A stretch of 64,000 nt of DNA from Chryseobacterium vaccae (GTDB taxonomy: Bacteria; Bacteroidota; Bacteroidia; Flavobacteriales; Weeksellaceae): assembly GCF_009602705.1 (NCBI RefSeq), contig NZ_VSWH01000001.1, positions 4,389,001 through 4,453,000 of the forward strand, written 5' to 3'. Numbering within the stretch: the stretch's first letter is position 1; the number at the start of each line of letters is the position of its first letter. The notes below the pieces were generated by a model. The model worked only from the letters and a program-made list of their open reading frames with translations, did no database searches and had not been told where the DNA came from. Below, piece by piece: positions 34,437-41,707 of the stretch. A program made the translations under genes and the position numbers.

Positions 34437-34847
34437 ATTCTTTTGGAAGTTCTTTAAATACTTTTGATGCGAAAGATTCACATCCTTCATGATAAAGATT
34501 GGTAACATTGAAATTAACTAGTATAGCTCGTGGCGCTTTTAAAAGATTCATATAATTTATTGTTTGTGCTTTATGGATCTGATGAATTTCAGCAACTGAT
34601 TTTAACTCCAAAACAATTAATTCTTCAATCAAAAAATCACATTTAGCTTACAATTGATATGAGTTCCTTTATATGAGAATGGAATCTCAAGTTCACTTTG
34701 GTATTTTATACCTAACAGATTAAACTCTTTTTCTAAACATTGATGATACACTTCTTCATATAAACCAGGTCCGGCCAGCTTATGAACTTCAATACAGGCT
34801 CCTATTATTTTATACGATAGTTCATTAATCAATTTTTGTGTAATCAT
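34435..34847 (-). pseudogene. GxxExxY protein gene broken by a one-base deletion
   Basis: Two frames together give the whole family: the first (34847 to 34629) carries KIIGACIEVHKLAGPGLYEEVYHQCL with the eponymous GxxExxY, ending at INCKLNVIF and a stop; the second continues CDFLIEELIVLELKSV and ends LVNFNVTNLYHEG. Joining needs one extra A in the AAGCTAAATG run (family pattern LxCxxxxDFLI). GxxExxY proteins are about 125-residue nuclease-like proteins of unknown role. The gene sits between the catabolic genes fahA and flavin reductase and is bracketed by inverted hairpins. Confidence 0.8.
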
Positions 34848-34861
34848 ATTTAAAATAGAAT

Positions 34862-34878
34862 TGAAAATCGTAGATTTT
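34862..34878. repeat. 17-bp hairpin, right flank of the GxxExxY gene
   Basis: GAAAATC-GTA-GATTTTC, the exact reverse complement of the hairpin at 34420-34436, lies 14 bp upstream of the GxxExxY start. The pair forms inverted ends to the cassette. Confidence 0.75.
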
Positions 34879-34948
34879 CAAAAAAACTAAAGTGAACTTA
34901 AATTTACCATTATCATGTAACTTAAAAATACTAAAGTGTTTTAGAAAG

Positions 34949-36196
34949 TTATACCGTTGGAATAATTTTCCCGCTTACTTCACCAAATCCTACTCTCACA
35001 CCATCTTTTTCAGCCCAGGCTTTCATAATAACGGTATCGTTGTCCTCGATGAATTTTCTTTCCTGGCCGTCTTTTAATGATAAAGGATTCTGACCTCTCC
35101 ATGTTAATTCCATCATAGAACCGAAAGATTTAGGATCGCTTCCAGAAATAGTACCGCTGGCATACATATCACCCACTTCTATGTTACATCCGTTTATGGT
35201 GTGGTGTGCCAGCTGCTGGGTCATGCTCCAGTACATATGTTTGTAGTTGCTTTCGCAGATCAGGTTTTCTTCACCGTTTTCAGGCTGGAGGTATACTTCA
35301 AGATTGATGTCGTAATTTTTATCTCCTTCAATTTTCAGATAATCCAATACTTCAGGATCCTGTACAGGAGAAGCGGTTCTGAATGGTTCTAAAGCCTCAA
35401 GGGTTACTACCCATGGGGAAATGGATGAACCGAAGTTTTTAGCAAGGAAAGGTCCAAGCGGAACATATTCCCATGCCTGAATATCTCTTGCGGACCAGTC
35501 GTTGAAAACCACCATTCCGAAGATGGCATCTTCAGCATCTTTTGTGGAAATACTTTCACCCATCTCGGTATTTTTGCTGACGATGAACGCCATTTCCAGT
35601 TCAAAATCAAGCTGTTTACATGGTCCGAAAACAGGTTTATCAGCATCTGCAGGTTTTGTTTGGCCTTTAGGACGATTGATATCTGTTCCTGAAACTACGA
35701 TAGAGGAAGCTCTCCCGTGATAACCTACCGGAAGATGTTTCCAGTTAGGAAGAAGGGCGTTGGCAGGATCGCGGAGCATTTTACCTACATTGGTAGCGTG
35801 TTCAATGCTGCTGTAGAAATCCGTGTAATTCGGAATGTGTACAGGCATCATCATTTTTACCTTATCAAGATCGTAGAAAGCATCTTCAATGGTTTTTTGA
35901 TCTTTAGATAAAGCAGAACCTTCCTGAAGAAGTTCCTGAATTCTGGTACGAACCGCATTGGTAACCGGTTTTCCCAGCTCAATAAATTCGTTCAGGGTAT
36001 AGGCTTCAAACACATTATCGTCTAAGCCTTCAATATCTTCAAAATAACCTAGATCATACAGTGTTGCAAGATCAACGATCTGATCTCCGATTCTGGTACA
36101 GCATCCGATATATTCTTTGTTAAAAACAGTTACTCCGAAAGGAATATTATGTATAGAGAAGTCCGAATTCGGGGAATAGTCTACAAATGATTTCAT
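34949..36196 (-). CDS. fahA: Fumarylacetoacetase
   Basis: 415 residues, typical length. The metal and substrate residues are visible: Asp in NYTDFYSS, GYHGRASS, the Glu pair in LDFELEMAF, NDWSARDIQAWE, and GDMYASGTISG. It cleaves fumarylacetoacetate to fumarate and acetoacetate, the last step of tyrosine breakdown. It lies downstream of hpd on the same strand with one small secreted-protein gene between. Confidence 0.96.
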   Translation of the reverse strand: MKSFVDYSPNSDFSIHNIPFGVTVFNKEYIGCCTRIGDQIVDLATLYDLGYFEDIEGLDDNVFEAYTLNEFIELGKPVTNAVRTRIQELLQEGSALSKDQKTIEDAFYDLDKVKMMMPVHIPNYTDFYSSIEHATNVGKMLRDPANALLPNWKHLPVGYHGRASSIVVSGTDINRPKGQTKPADADKPVFGPCKQLDFELEMAFIVSKNTEMGESISTKDAEDAIFGMVVFNDWSARDIQAWEYVPLGPFLAKNFGSSISPWVVTLEALEPFRTASPVQDPEVLDYLKIEGDKNYDINLEVYLQPENGEENLICESNYKHMYWSMTQQLAHHTINGCNIEVGDMYASGTISGSDPKSFGSMMELTWRGQNPLSLKDGQERKFIEDNDTVIMKAWAEKDGVRVGFGEVSGKIIPTV

Positions 36197-36264
36197 AAGT
36201 TTGGATTTAAATTAAGGTGTAAGAAAATAACAGTATCGGTTTATTTTCCTGCCATGAGGGAAGT

Positions 36265-36726
36265 TTATTTCTTCTTTTTCGAATAGGACTCTTCGTCAAT
36301 CCAGCGGTCTTTGGTGTTAATGTCAATAAGATACAGAATGTCTTTCTGTTTAGTCAGCAGCAGAGTTTTGGTTACGGGGATCGGAACTTTTGTGTTTTCA
36401 AGCATATCTGCCCGCAAGGAAACGATATTTTTTTTTCTGACGATATCACCGGAAAAGACATTGGAACTGCTTTCTCCGGTAGCTTTGTCATCAAAAACCT
36501 CTACATAGGTAGCCTGATTTCCTTTAATAATGATAAAATCCCTTTCCGTATGGTCCGCTGCATCCTTAATGAAGACGAACTTCTTATTGTCAATATTTAC
36601 ATTTTCAAGATGCTGGTTGATACCTTTTCTTTCTTCAAGTCTGTTGAGAATTTCATTGATGGTTCCATATTGCGCTTTAAGGCCTAATGTTCCCAGAAAT
36701 AAAACTCCGATAAAAAATTTCTTCAT
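36265..36726 (-). CDS. Small secreted protein of unknown function
   Basis: 153 residues. Signal peptide to about 18 (LGTLGLKAQ). The mature domain starts YGTINEILNRLEERKG and continues with alternating strands (KFVFIKDAADHTERDFIIIKG, NQATYVEVFDDKATGE), ending in a Lys-rich tail. I recognise no family; similar short proteins occur singly in Chryseobacterium. It is positioned between hpd and fahA but separated from hpd by a terminator, so a functional link is doubtful. Confidence 0.65.
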   Translation of the reverse strand: MKKFFIGVLFLGTLGLKAQYGTINEILNRLEERKGINQHLENVNIDNKKFVFIKDAADHTERDFIIIKGNQATYVEVFDDKATGESSSNVFSGDIVRKKNIVSLRADMLENTKVPIPVTKTLLLTKQKDILYLIDINTKDRWIDEESYSKKKK

Positions 36727-36742
36727 GTACTGTGTTTTATAA

Positions 36743-36780
36743 AAAAGTTTTGCCAGAACTTTTCATTCTGACAAAACTTT
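36743..36780 (-). terminator. Terminator of hpd
   Basis: AAAGTTTTG...CAGAA pairs with TTCTG...CAAAACTTT round CTTTTCA; on the minus strand it is followed by a T-run. Confidence 0.8.
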
Positions 36781-36797
36781 GTAATTATATTGTTAAA

Positions 36798-37928
36798 TTA
36801 AAGATTACCTCTTCTTTCCTGTTCTCTTTCCAGAGCTTCGAATAATGCTTTGAAGTTTCCGGCACCAAAACTCTGTGCACCGTGTCTTTCAATAATTTCG
36901 AAGAACAGGGTAGGACGGTCTTCTACAGGCTTTGTAAAGATCTGAAGCAGATATCCTTCTTCATCATGGTCAATAAGGATGCCAAGTTCCTGTAGTTTTT
37001 TAAGATCTTCATCAATATGACCTACTCTTTCAGGAACCATATCGTAATATGCTTCCGGCGGAGCAGAAAGGAACTCTACACCACGTTTTTTTAATTCTGT
37101 TACTGTATGGATGATGTCTTTTGTTGCCACAGCAATGTGCTGTACACCTTCACCTTCATAGAAATCAAGATACTCTTCTACCTGAGATTTCTTTTTACCT
37201 TCTGCAGGCTCGTTGATCGGGAATTTAGCATATCCGTTTCCGTTGGACATTACTTTAGACATCAATGCAGAATATTCTGTGTTGATCTGCTTGTCATCAA
37301 AAGAAAGGATGTTTACAAATCCCATTACTTTTTCGTACCATTCTACGGTAGGGATCATTCTGTTCCAGTCTACGTTTCCTACGCAGTGGTCTACATACAA
37401 TAAACCGGCTTCTTCAGGCTTGTAAGCACTTTCCCATTTCTCGTATCCGGGCATGAAAGCACCGTTATAATTTTTTCTTTCCACAAACATGTGAACAGTT
37501 TCTCCGTATGTATAGATTCCGGACATTCTTACTTCACCATGCTCGTCATTTAAAGTTACAGGCTCTAAATAAGGTTTTCCTCCTCTTTTAGTAGTTTCTT
37601 CGAAAGCTGCATAAGCGTCGTCTACCCAAAGTGCCAAAATCTTTACTCCGTCACCGTGTTTTTTTACATGTTCATTGATTGGGGATTCAGATTTAAGACC
37701 GGTAGTCAGTACCAATCTTATTTTTCCCTGTTGAAGAACATAAGAAGCACGGTCTCTCACTCCTGTTTCAGGACCCGCATATGCTACAGACTGAAAACCG
37801 AAAGCGGTTTTGTAATAATGGGCAGCCTGTTTCGCATTTCCTACATAAAACTCAATGTAATCCGTACCGTTGATCGGCAGAAAATTCTCAGCTTGAGCAA
37901 TTTTTTCGGCAAATGTAAGTGTTGACAT
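36798..37928 (-). CDS. hppD: 4-hydroxyphenylpyruvate dioxygenase
   Basis: 376 residues, two vicinal-oxygen-chelate domains. Iron ligands are His in LLYVDHCVGNV, His in GVQHIAVATKD and Glu in TLFFEIIERHG (the 2-His-1-carboxylate triad). The C-terminal helix FGAGNFKALFEALEREQERRG matches the family. It turns 4-hydroxyphenylpyruvate into homogentisate, the substrate of hmgA 2.5 kb upstream. It is transcribed alone, with its own terminator. Confidence 0.96.
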   Translation of the reverse strand: MSTLTFAEKIAQAENFLPINGTDYIEFYVGNAKQAAHYYKTAFGFQSVAYAGPETGVRDRASYVLQQGKIRLVLTTGLKSESPINEHVKKHGDGVKILALWVDDAYAAFEETTKRGGKPYLEPVTLNDEHGEVRMSGIYTYGETVHMFVERKNYNGAFMPGYEKWESAYKPEEAGLLYVDHCVGNVDWNRMIPTVEWYEKVMGFVNILSFDDKQINTEYSALMSKVMSNGNGYAKFPINEPAEGKKKSQVEEYLDFYEGEGVQHIAVATKDIIHTVTELKKRGVEFLSAPPEAYYDMVPERVGHIDEDLKKLQELGILIDHDEEGYLLQIFTKPVEDRPTLFFEIIERHGAQSFGAGNFKALFEALEREQERRGNL

Positions 37929-38131
37929 ATTTTCTTTTTACTTTTATTTTAATGGTATGCAAATTACAAAATTCTGAGTAATAGCGAAAATATTAATAGG
38001 TAATCCTTGGATTTACTTAACATAAAGTTAAAGAAAAGTTCATTTAAGTATATTTAAGTTTCTTATTCTGAAGTTGGGATATGTACATTTGTATTCACAA
38101 AAAACAAGTGGGAAAAAAATGTTTCGAAACA

Positions 38132-38164
38132 CGAAAGCCGTAGAATCTCTACGACTTTCGTTAT
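38132..38164 (-). terminator. Terminator of the 263-residue unknown gene
   Basis: CGAAAGCCGTAGA pairs with TCTACGACTTTCG (one mismatch) round ATC, starting two bases past the stop of the minus-strand gene. Confidence 0.7.
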
Positions 38165-38165
38165 T

Positions 38166-38957
38166 TTATAGAAGTTCTACTTTCCTGTTGAGTCTTCCTG
38201 CATCGGGATTGTAATTATCCCAGATCTTCCAGACATTGTCTATTCTGCGGATAAAATAGATCTGGGTATTCAGTTGATTCACAAAATGTTCTTCACCTGT
38301 TTCACCTGCTTTGAAAAGCAGATTCCAGAATTCCTGAGATTCCAGGATTTTTTTATCCGGTTCGTCAGTCACCAGATGAATATCAAAAACCTCATAATTG
38401 GAGCGGTTATTTTTGGTTACCAGCTGGAAATCCCTGTCACAAAGTTCTTTGCTGAATTGTGAGGTTCTCTCTAAAAATGGAGATCCGTCAAAGACAAGAT
38501 TCTTGAAAATCTCAGGCTTATGGGTCGGAAAATGTTTGTAGAATTCAAAGGTGGTGGCACAGTAATCATAGACTAATTGGGTAAGAAATTCATGGCTGCC
38601 AGTCTCTTTCTTTTCCTGATTTCTTTTTTTGACTGATAAAGTATAATCATTCAGATCTCTGTATCCCAAAAAAATACAGATTTTATCTAGGGTTTTTAAA
38701 AATCTCAGATCGCTGTGGGTTTTGTCCTGATAATCGTTTTCAAAAAAACGCTGCAGAGTAACATGTGAAATTGTGTTTCCTATTTCAAATTTCTTCCCTC
38801 CTTTTAGTTCCTCAGCTTCAGATAGTTCATCTTTGATGATTTCGGAAAGGATGATATAATGGCTTCTCTTCCATTCACTCACATTCCCCAAAACAGAATC
38901 CCTGACTTTTGAATGCTTTACAACTTCTTCTCTTATCGAATTATATATCGTTTTCAA
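38166..38957 (-). CDS. Protein of unknown function, possible regulator
   Basis: 263 residues with no signal peptide. There is no ATG at the front: an in-frame stop lies close upstream and the first possible start is TTG at 38957, 26 bases after a TATTTTTG promoter element, so TTG is probably used. The N-terminal ~110 residues (NTISHVTLQRFFENDYQDKTHSDLRFLKTLDKICIFLGY region) resemble a module found at the front of several Bacteroidota regulators and signalling proteins; the rest is unfamiliar. It lies between the CoA-transferase gene and hpd on the same strand. Confidence 0.6.
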   Translation of the reverse strand: MKTIYNSIREEVVKHSKVRDSVLGNVSEWKRSHYIILSEIIKDELSEAEELKGGKKFEIGNTISHVTLQRFFENDYQDKTHSDLRFLKTLDKICIFLGYRDLNDYTLSVKKRNQEKKETGSHEFLTQLVYDYCATTFEFYKHFPTHKPEIFKNLVFDGSPFLERTSQFSKELCDRDFQLVTKNNRSNYEVFDIHLVTDEPDKKILESQEFWNLLFKAGETGEEHFVNQLNTQIYFIRRIDNVWKIWDNYNPDAGRLNRKVELL

Positions 38958-38983
38958 TTTCCTTGGTTTTGAAAGGATTTAAT

Positions 38984-38991
38984 CAAAAATA
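38984..38991 (-). promoter_or_regulatory. -7 element (TATTTTTG) of the TTG-started gene
   Basis: Minus-strand TATTTTTG 26 bases ahead of the TTG codon at 38957 supports that codon as the true start. No clear -33. Confidence 0.5.
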
Positions 38992-39100
38992 CTGCCAAAT
39001 GTTAAAGTTTTTTGATGTGTGTTTAATTCTTATCCGGAAAATTTCTCTGCCTGGGGAACAAAAAATACCATAGCAGAGAAACCTTTCAGAATTTTTTTGG

Positions 39101-40372
39101 TTATTTAAATCTCTCAAAGGCAGCCCTCTCCAGCATTTCCCTATCATCCGGGTGGGCAATGCTAATGAGTTCCTGGGCTCTCTGACGCAGGTTTTTACCA
39201 TACAGATAAGCCGTACCATATTCGGTCACTACATAGTGAATGTGCCCCCTTGTGGTAACTACTCCGGCCCCCTGTTTAAGAAAAGGAACAATTCTTGAAA
39301 TCCCTTTTTTAGTTCTTGAAGTGATGGCAATAATCGGTTTTCCATCTTCACTCAGAGCAGCTCCTCTCATAAAGTCCATTTGTCCTCCGATTCCGCTGTA
39401 CTGCATGGTTCCAATAGAATCTGCACATACCTGTCCCGTAAGATCAATCTCAATGGCAGAGTTGATGGCTACCATTTTTTTATTTCTCATGATATTGATC
39501 GGGAAGTTCACCTCACTTACATCTCTGAATGCAAAAACGGTATTGTCATCCACATAATCATAGAGTTTTCTGGTTCCGAAGCAGAAGCTGGTAATGGTTT
39601 TATTATCGTTGTAGCCTTTATATTTATTGTTGATCACATCGTTCTGAATCAGGTCAATAACACCATCGCTAAGCATTTCCGTGTGAACTCCCAGGTCTTT
39701 ATGGTTGTTCAGACACTTCAGTACGGCATCCGGAATGGTTCCGATACCCATTTGCAGTGTAGATTTGTCTTCAATAAGCTCTGCAACGTTTTTTCCTACC
39801 AACATTTCTTCAGGACCAACTTTGGATCCGTAATCTACCGTAGGAAGTTCTTCTTCATGCCATACCAGTTTATGAATTCTGCTGATATGGATCATTCCGT
39901 CACCATGGGTTCTCGGCATCAGAGGATTAACTATTGCAACGATGATCTTTGCAGTATCTACGGCTGCTCTTGCCACATCTACAGAAGTTCCCAATGTACA
40001 GAATCCATGTTTGTCAGGAGGTGAAACAGTTATCAGAGCCACATCCAGAGGGAGGATATTTTTCCTGAACAGAATAGGAATTTCACTTAAAAAAACAGGA
40101 ACAAAGTCTCCTCTGTCGGAATTTACCGCATCACGCACCGGAGTGGAGACAAATAATGAGTTGATAAAGAAGTTGTCTTTGTATTGCGGTTTTGCAATTT
40201 CCACATTCCCCTGCTGGGTAATGGAAACCATTTCTACTTTTTCCAGACGGTGCGCCTGTCTTGCGAGTTCGTCAATAAGATAATTCGGAGTACATGCACT
40301 TCCGTGGAAAAATACGCGGTTTCCGCTTTTGATTGTATATATAGCTTCTTCTGCACTTATATAATTGTACAT
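39101..40372 (-). CDS. Acetyl-CoA hydrolase/transferase family protein
   Basis: 423 residues, the length of 4-hydroxybutyrate/acetate CoA-transferases. Typical blocks: RVFFHGSACTPNYLIDEL, VSPPDKHGFCTLG, LQMGIGTIPDAVL near 232, HTEMLSDG, EIDLTGQVCADS with a conserved Glu, and GGQMDFMRGA. It moves CoA between acyl groups. It follows hmgA by 26 bp in one operon, so activation of the acetoacetate released by fumarylacetoacetase is an attractive inference; the true acyl substrate is unknown. Confidence 0.88.
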   Translation of the reverse strand: MYNYISAEEAIYTIKSGNRVFFHGSACTPNYLIDELARQAHRLEKVEMVSITQQGNVEIAKPQYKDNFFINSLFVSTPVRDAVNSDRGDFVPVFLSEIPILFRKNILPLDVALITVSPPDKHGFCTLGTSVDVARAAVDTAKIIVAIVNPLMPRTHGDGMIHISRIHKLVWHEEELPTVDYGSKVGPEEMLVGKNVAELIEDKSTLQMGIGTIPDAVLKCLNNHKDLGVHTEMLSDGVIDLIQNDVINNKYKGYNDNKTITSFCFGTRKLYDYVDDNTVFAFRDVSEVNFPINIMRNKKMVAINSAIEIDLTGQVCADSIGTMQYSGIGGQMDFMRGAALSEDGKPIIAITSRTKKGISRIVPFLKQGAGVVTTRGHIHYVVTEYGTAYLYGKNLRQRAQELISIAHPDDREMLERAAFERFK

Positions 40373-40398
40373 AGTGAAATTTTTTTATGAATGATTTT

Positions 40399-41586
40399 TT
40401 ATTCCTGAGAACGGTCTTCCATGGTTTTGTCAGTTTCTTCCAGCCAGGAAGTTTTATAGGAAGGATCTTCTACTTTTAAAGCTTCTTCAGTAATCTTCAA
40501 CGGACGGAAAGGATCTACCATTACCGCATATTCTTCCGTAAATTTTTTGCCGATGCTTCTTTCCATAGCGCCGGGGTGAGGTCCGTGAACAATTCCTCCC
40601 GGATGCAGGGTGAAGTCCATCAGATCAATATGGTTACGGCTCATGAAATCGCCTTCCGTATAGAAAAGAACCTCATCAGAGTCGATATTGGAGTGGTTGT
40701 AAGGAGCCGGAATAGCCATTGGATGGTAATCATACATTCTCGCACAGAACGAACATACTACGAAATTGTGGCCTTCGAAGTTCTGGTGTACCGGTGGCGG
40801 TTGATGAATTCTTCCGGTAATCGGCTCAAAGTTTTTGATATTGAATTTGTAAGGATAAAAATAACCGTCCCAACCTACAACATCAAAAGGATGGGTTGCA
40901 TAGATGAAATCTGTAATCTGGTTTTCCTTTTTTACTTTAATTAAAAATTCTCCCTTTTCATCTTTTGGCTCTTTAAAAACCGGAGCAATAATGTCTCTTT
41001 CACAGAAAGGAGAGTGTTCCAGAAGCTGTCCGAATTCATTTCTGTAGCGCTTTGGAGTATAAATAGGAGAGTGGCTTTCCAGCACAAAAAATACCGTATC
41101 ATCAGACTGTAATTCTACCTGATAAATAGTTCCTCTCGGAATAATAAGATAATCACCTGTAACAAATTCAAGATCGCCTATAAAAGTTTTCAGAATACCA
41201 TTTCCCTGATGTACATACAGGAGTTCATCGCATTCTGCATTTTTATAGAAATAATCCATGGATTTTCTCGGTTTGGCAAGGCCCATCTTCAGGTCATTGT
41301 TCATCAGAAGAATTTTTCGGCTGTCCATAAAATCATCTTCCGGAGTTACGTTCATCCCTTTGAACATTCTTGGAGCAACATTTTTCTCTACAGCAATTTT
41401 TGGGGTAACATCTTTTGGTACTCCTATGGATTTGATTTGCGTAGGACGATGAATATGGTAAAGCAGAGAGGAAATTCCATGAAAACCTTCCGTTCCGAAA
41501 AGCTGTTCGTAATAGAATTTATCTTCCGGCGATTTAAATATGGTATGCCTTTTTTGTGGGATGCTTCCCGATTGATGATATCTCAT
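40399..41586 (-). CDS. hmgA: Homogentisate 1,2-dioxygenase
   Basis: 395 residues of the short bacterial form. The cupin core shows DELLYVHQGNG and GDYLIIPRGTIYQV; candidate iron ligands lie in PPPVHQNFEGHNF (His and Glu) and in TLHPGGIVHGPHPG. It opens the homogentisate ring to maleylacetoacetate. No maleylacetoacetate isomerase gene is present in the window, so that step is encoded elsewhere or occurs otherwise. First gene of the operon with the CoA-transferase family gene. Confidence 0.94.
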   Translation of the reverse strand: MRYHQSGSIPQKRHTIFKSPEDKFYYEQLFGTEGFHGISSLLYHIHRPTQIKSIGVPKDVTPKIAVEKNVAPRMFKGMNVTPEDDFMDSRKILLMNNDLKMGLAKPRKSMDYFYKNAECDELLYVHQGNGILKTFIGDLEFVTGDYLIIPRGTIYQVELQSDDTVFFVLESHSPIYTPKRYRNEFGQLLEHSPFCERDIIAPVFKEPKDEKGEFLIKVKKENQITDFIYATHPFDVVGWDGYFYPYKFNIKNFEPITGRIHQPPPVHQNFEGHNFVVCSFCARMYDYHPMAIPAPYNHSNIDSDEVLFYTEGDFMSRNHIDLMDFTLHPGGIVHGPHPGAMERSIGKKFTEEYAVMVDPFRPLKITEEALKVEDPSYKTSWLEETDKTMEDRSQE

Positions 41587-41608
41587 TTTACTTTTATATG
41601 TCGTTTCT

Positions 41609-41641
41609 CAAATTTACTAATTTTTCGTGAATTGGTTTCAA
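41609..41641 (-). promoter_or_regulatory. Promoter of hmgA
   Basis: Minus-strand TTG at 41641-41639, 22 bp, TAAATTTG at 41616-41609, then about 22 bases to the ATG. Confidence 0.6.
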
Positions 41642-41660
41642 CAACATTTATCATAGTGTT

Positions 41661-41689
41661 TTGTATTTCAAAAATAATTGTTAGATTTG
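41661..41689 (+). promoter_or_regulatory. Promoter of the Cys-plug TonB receptor
   Basis: TTG at 41661-41663, 18 bp, TAGATTTG at 41682-41689. The -7 element lies inside a perfect palindrome, so a bound repressor would block it. Confidence 0.7.
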
Positions 41690-41699
41690 TCTAACAATT
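41676..41699. promoter_or_regulatory. 24-bp palindromic operator over the promoter
   Basis: AATTGTTAGA-TTTG-TCTAACAATT has perfect 10-bp arms and covers the -7 element and transcription start. The TTAGA/TCTAA half-sites recall DtxR/MntR-type metal-regulator boxes, but the regulator is not identified. Confidence 0.7.
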
Positions 41700-41707
41700 T
41701 TAATTTC

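Noticed and set aside
38084..38170. Plus-strand TACATTTG followed by a hairpin, possible small RNA or 31-codon ORF (ATG at 38120)
   Set aside because: No -33 box, the hairpin is better explained as terminator of the minus-strand gene, and the peptide overlaps that hairpin and the coding region.
41678..41707. TTG start for the Cys-plug receptor
   Set aside because: Lies in the palindromic operator and -7 element and would spoil the signal peptide.
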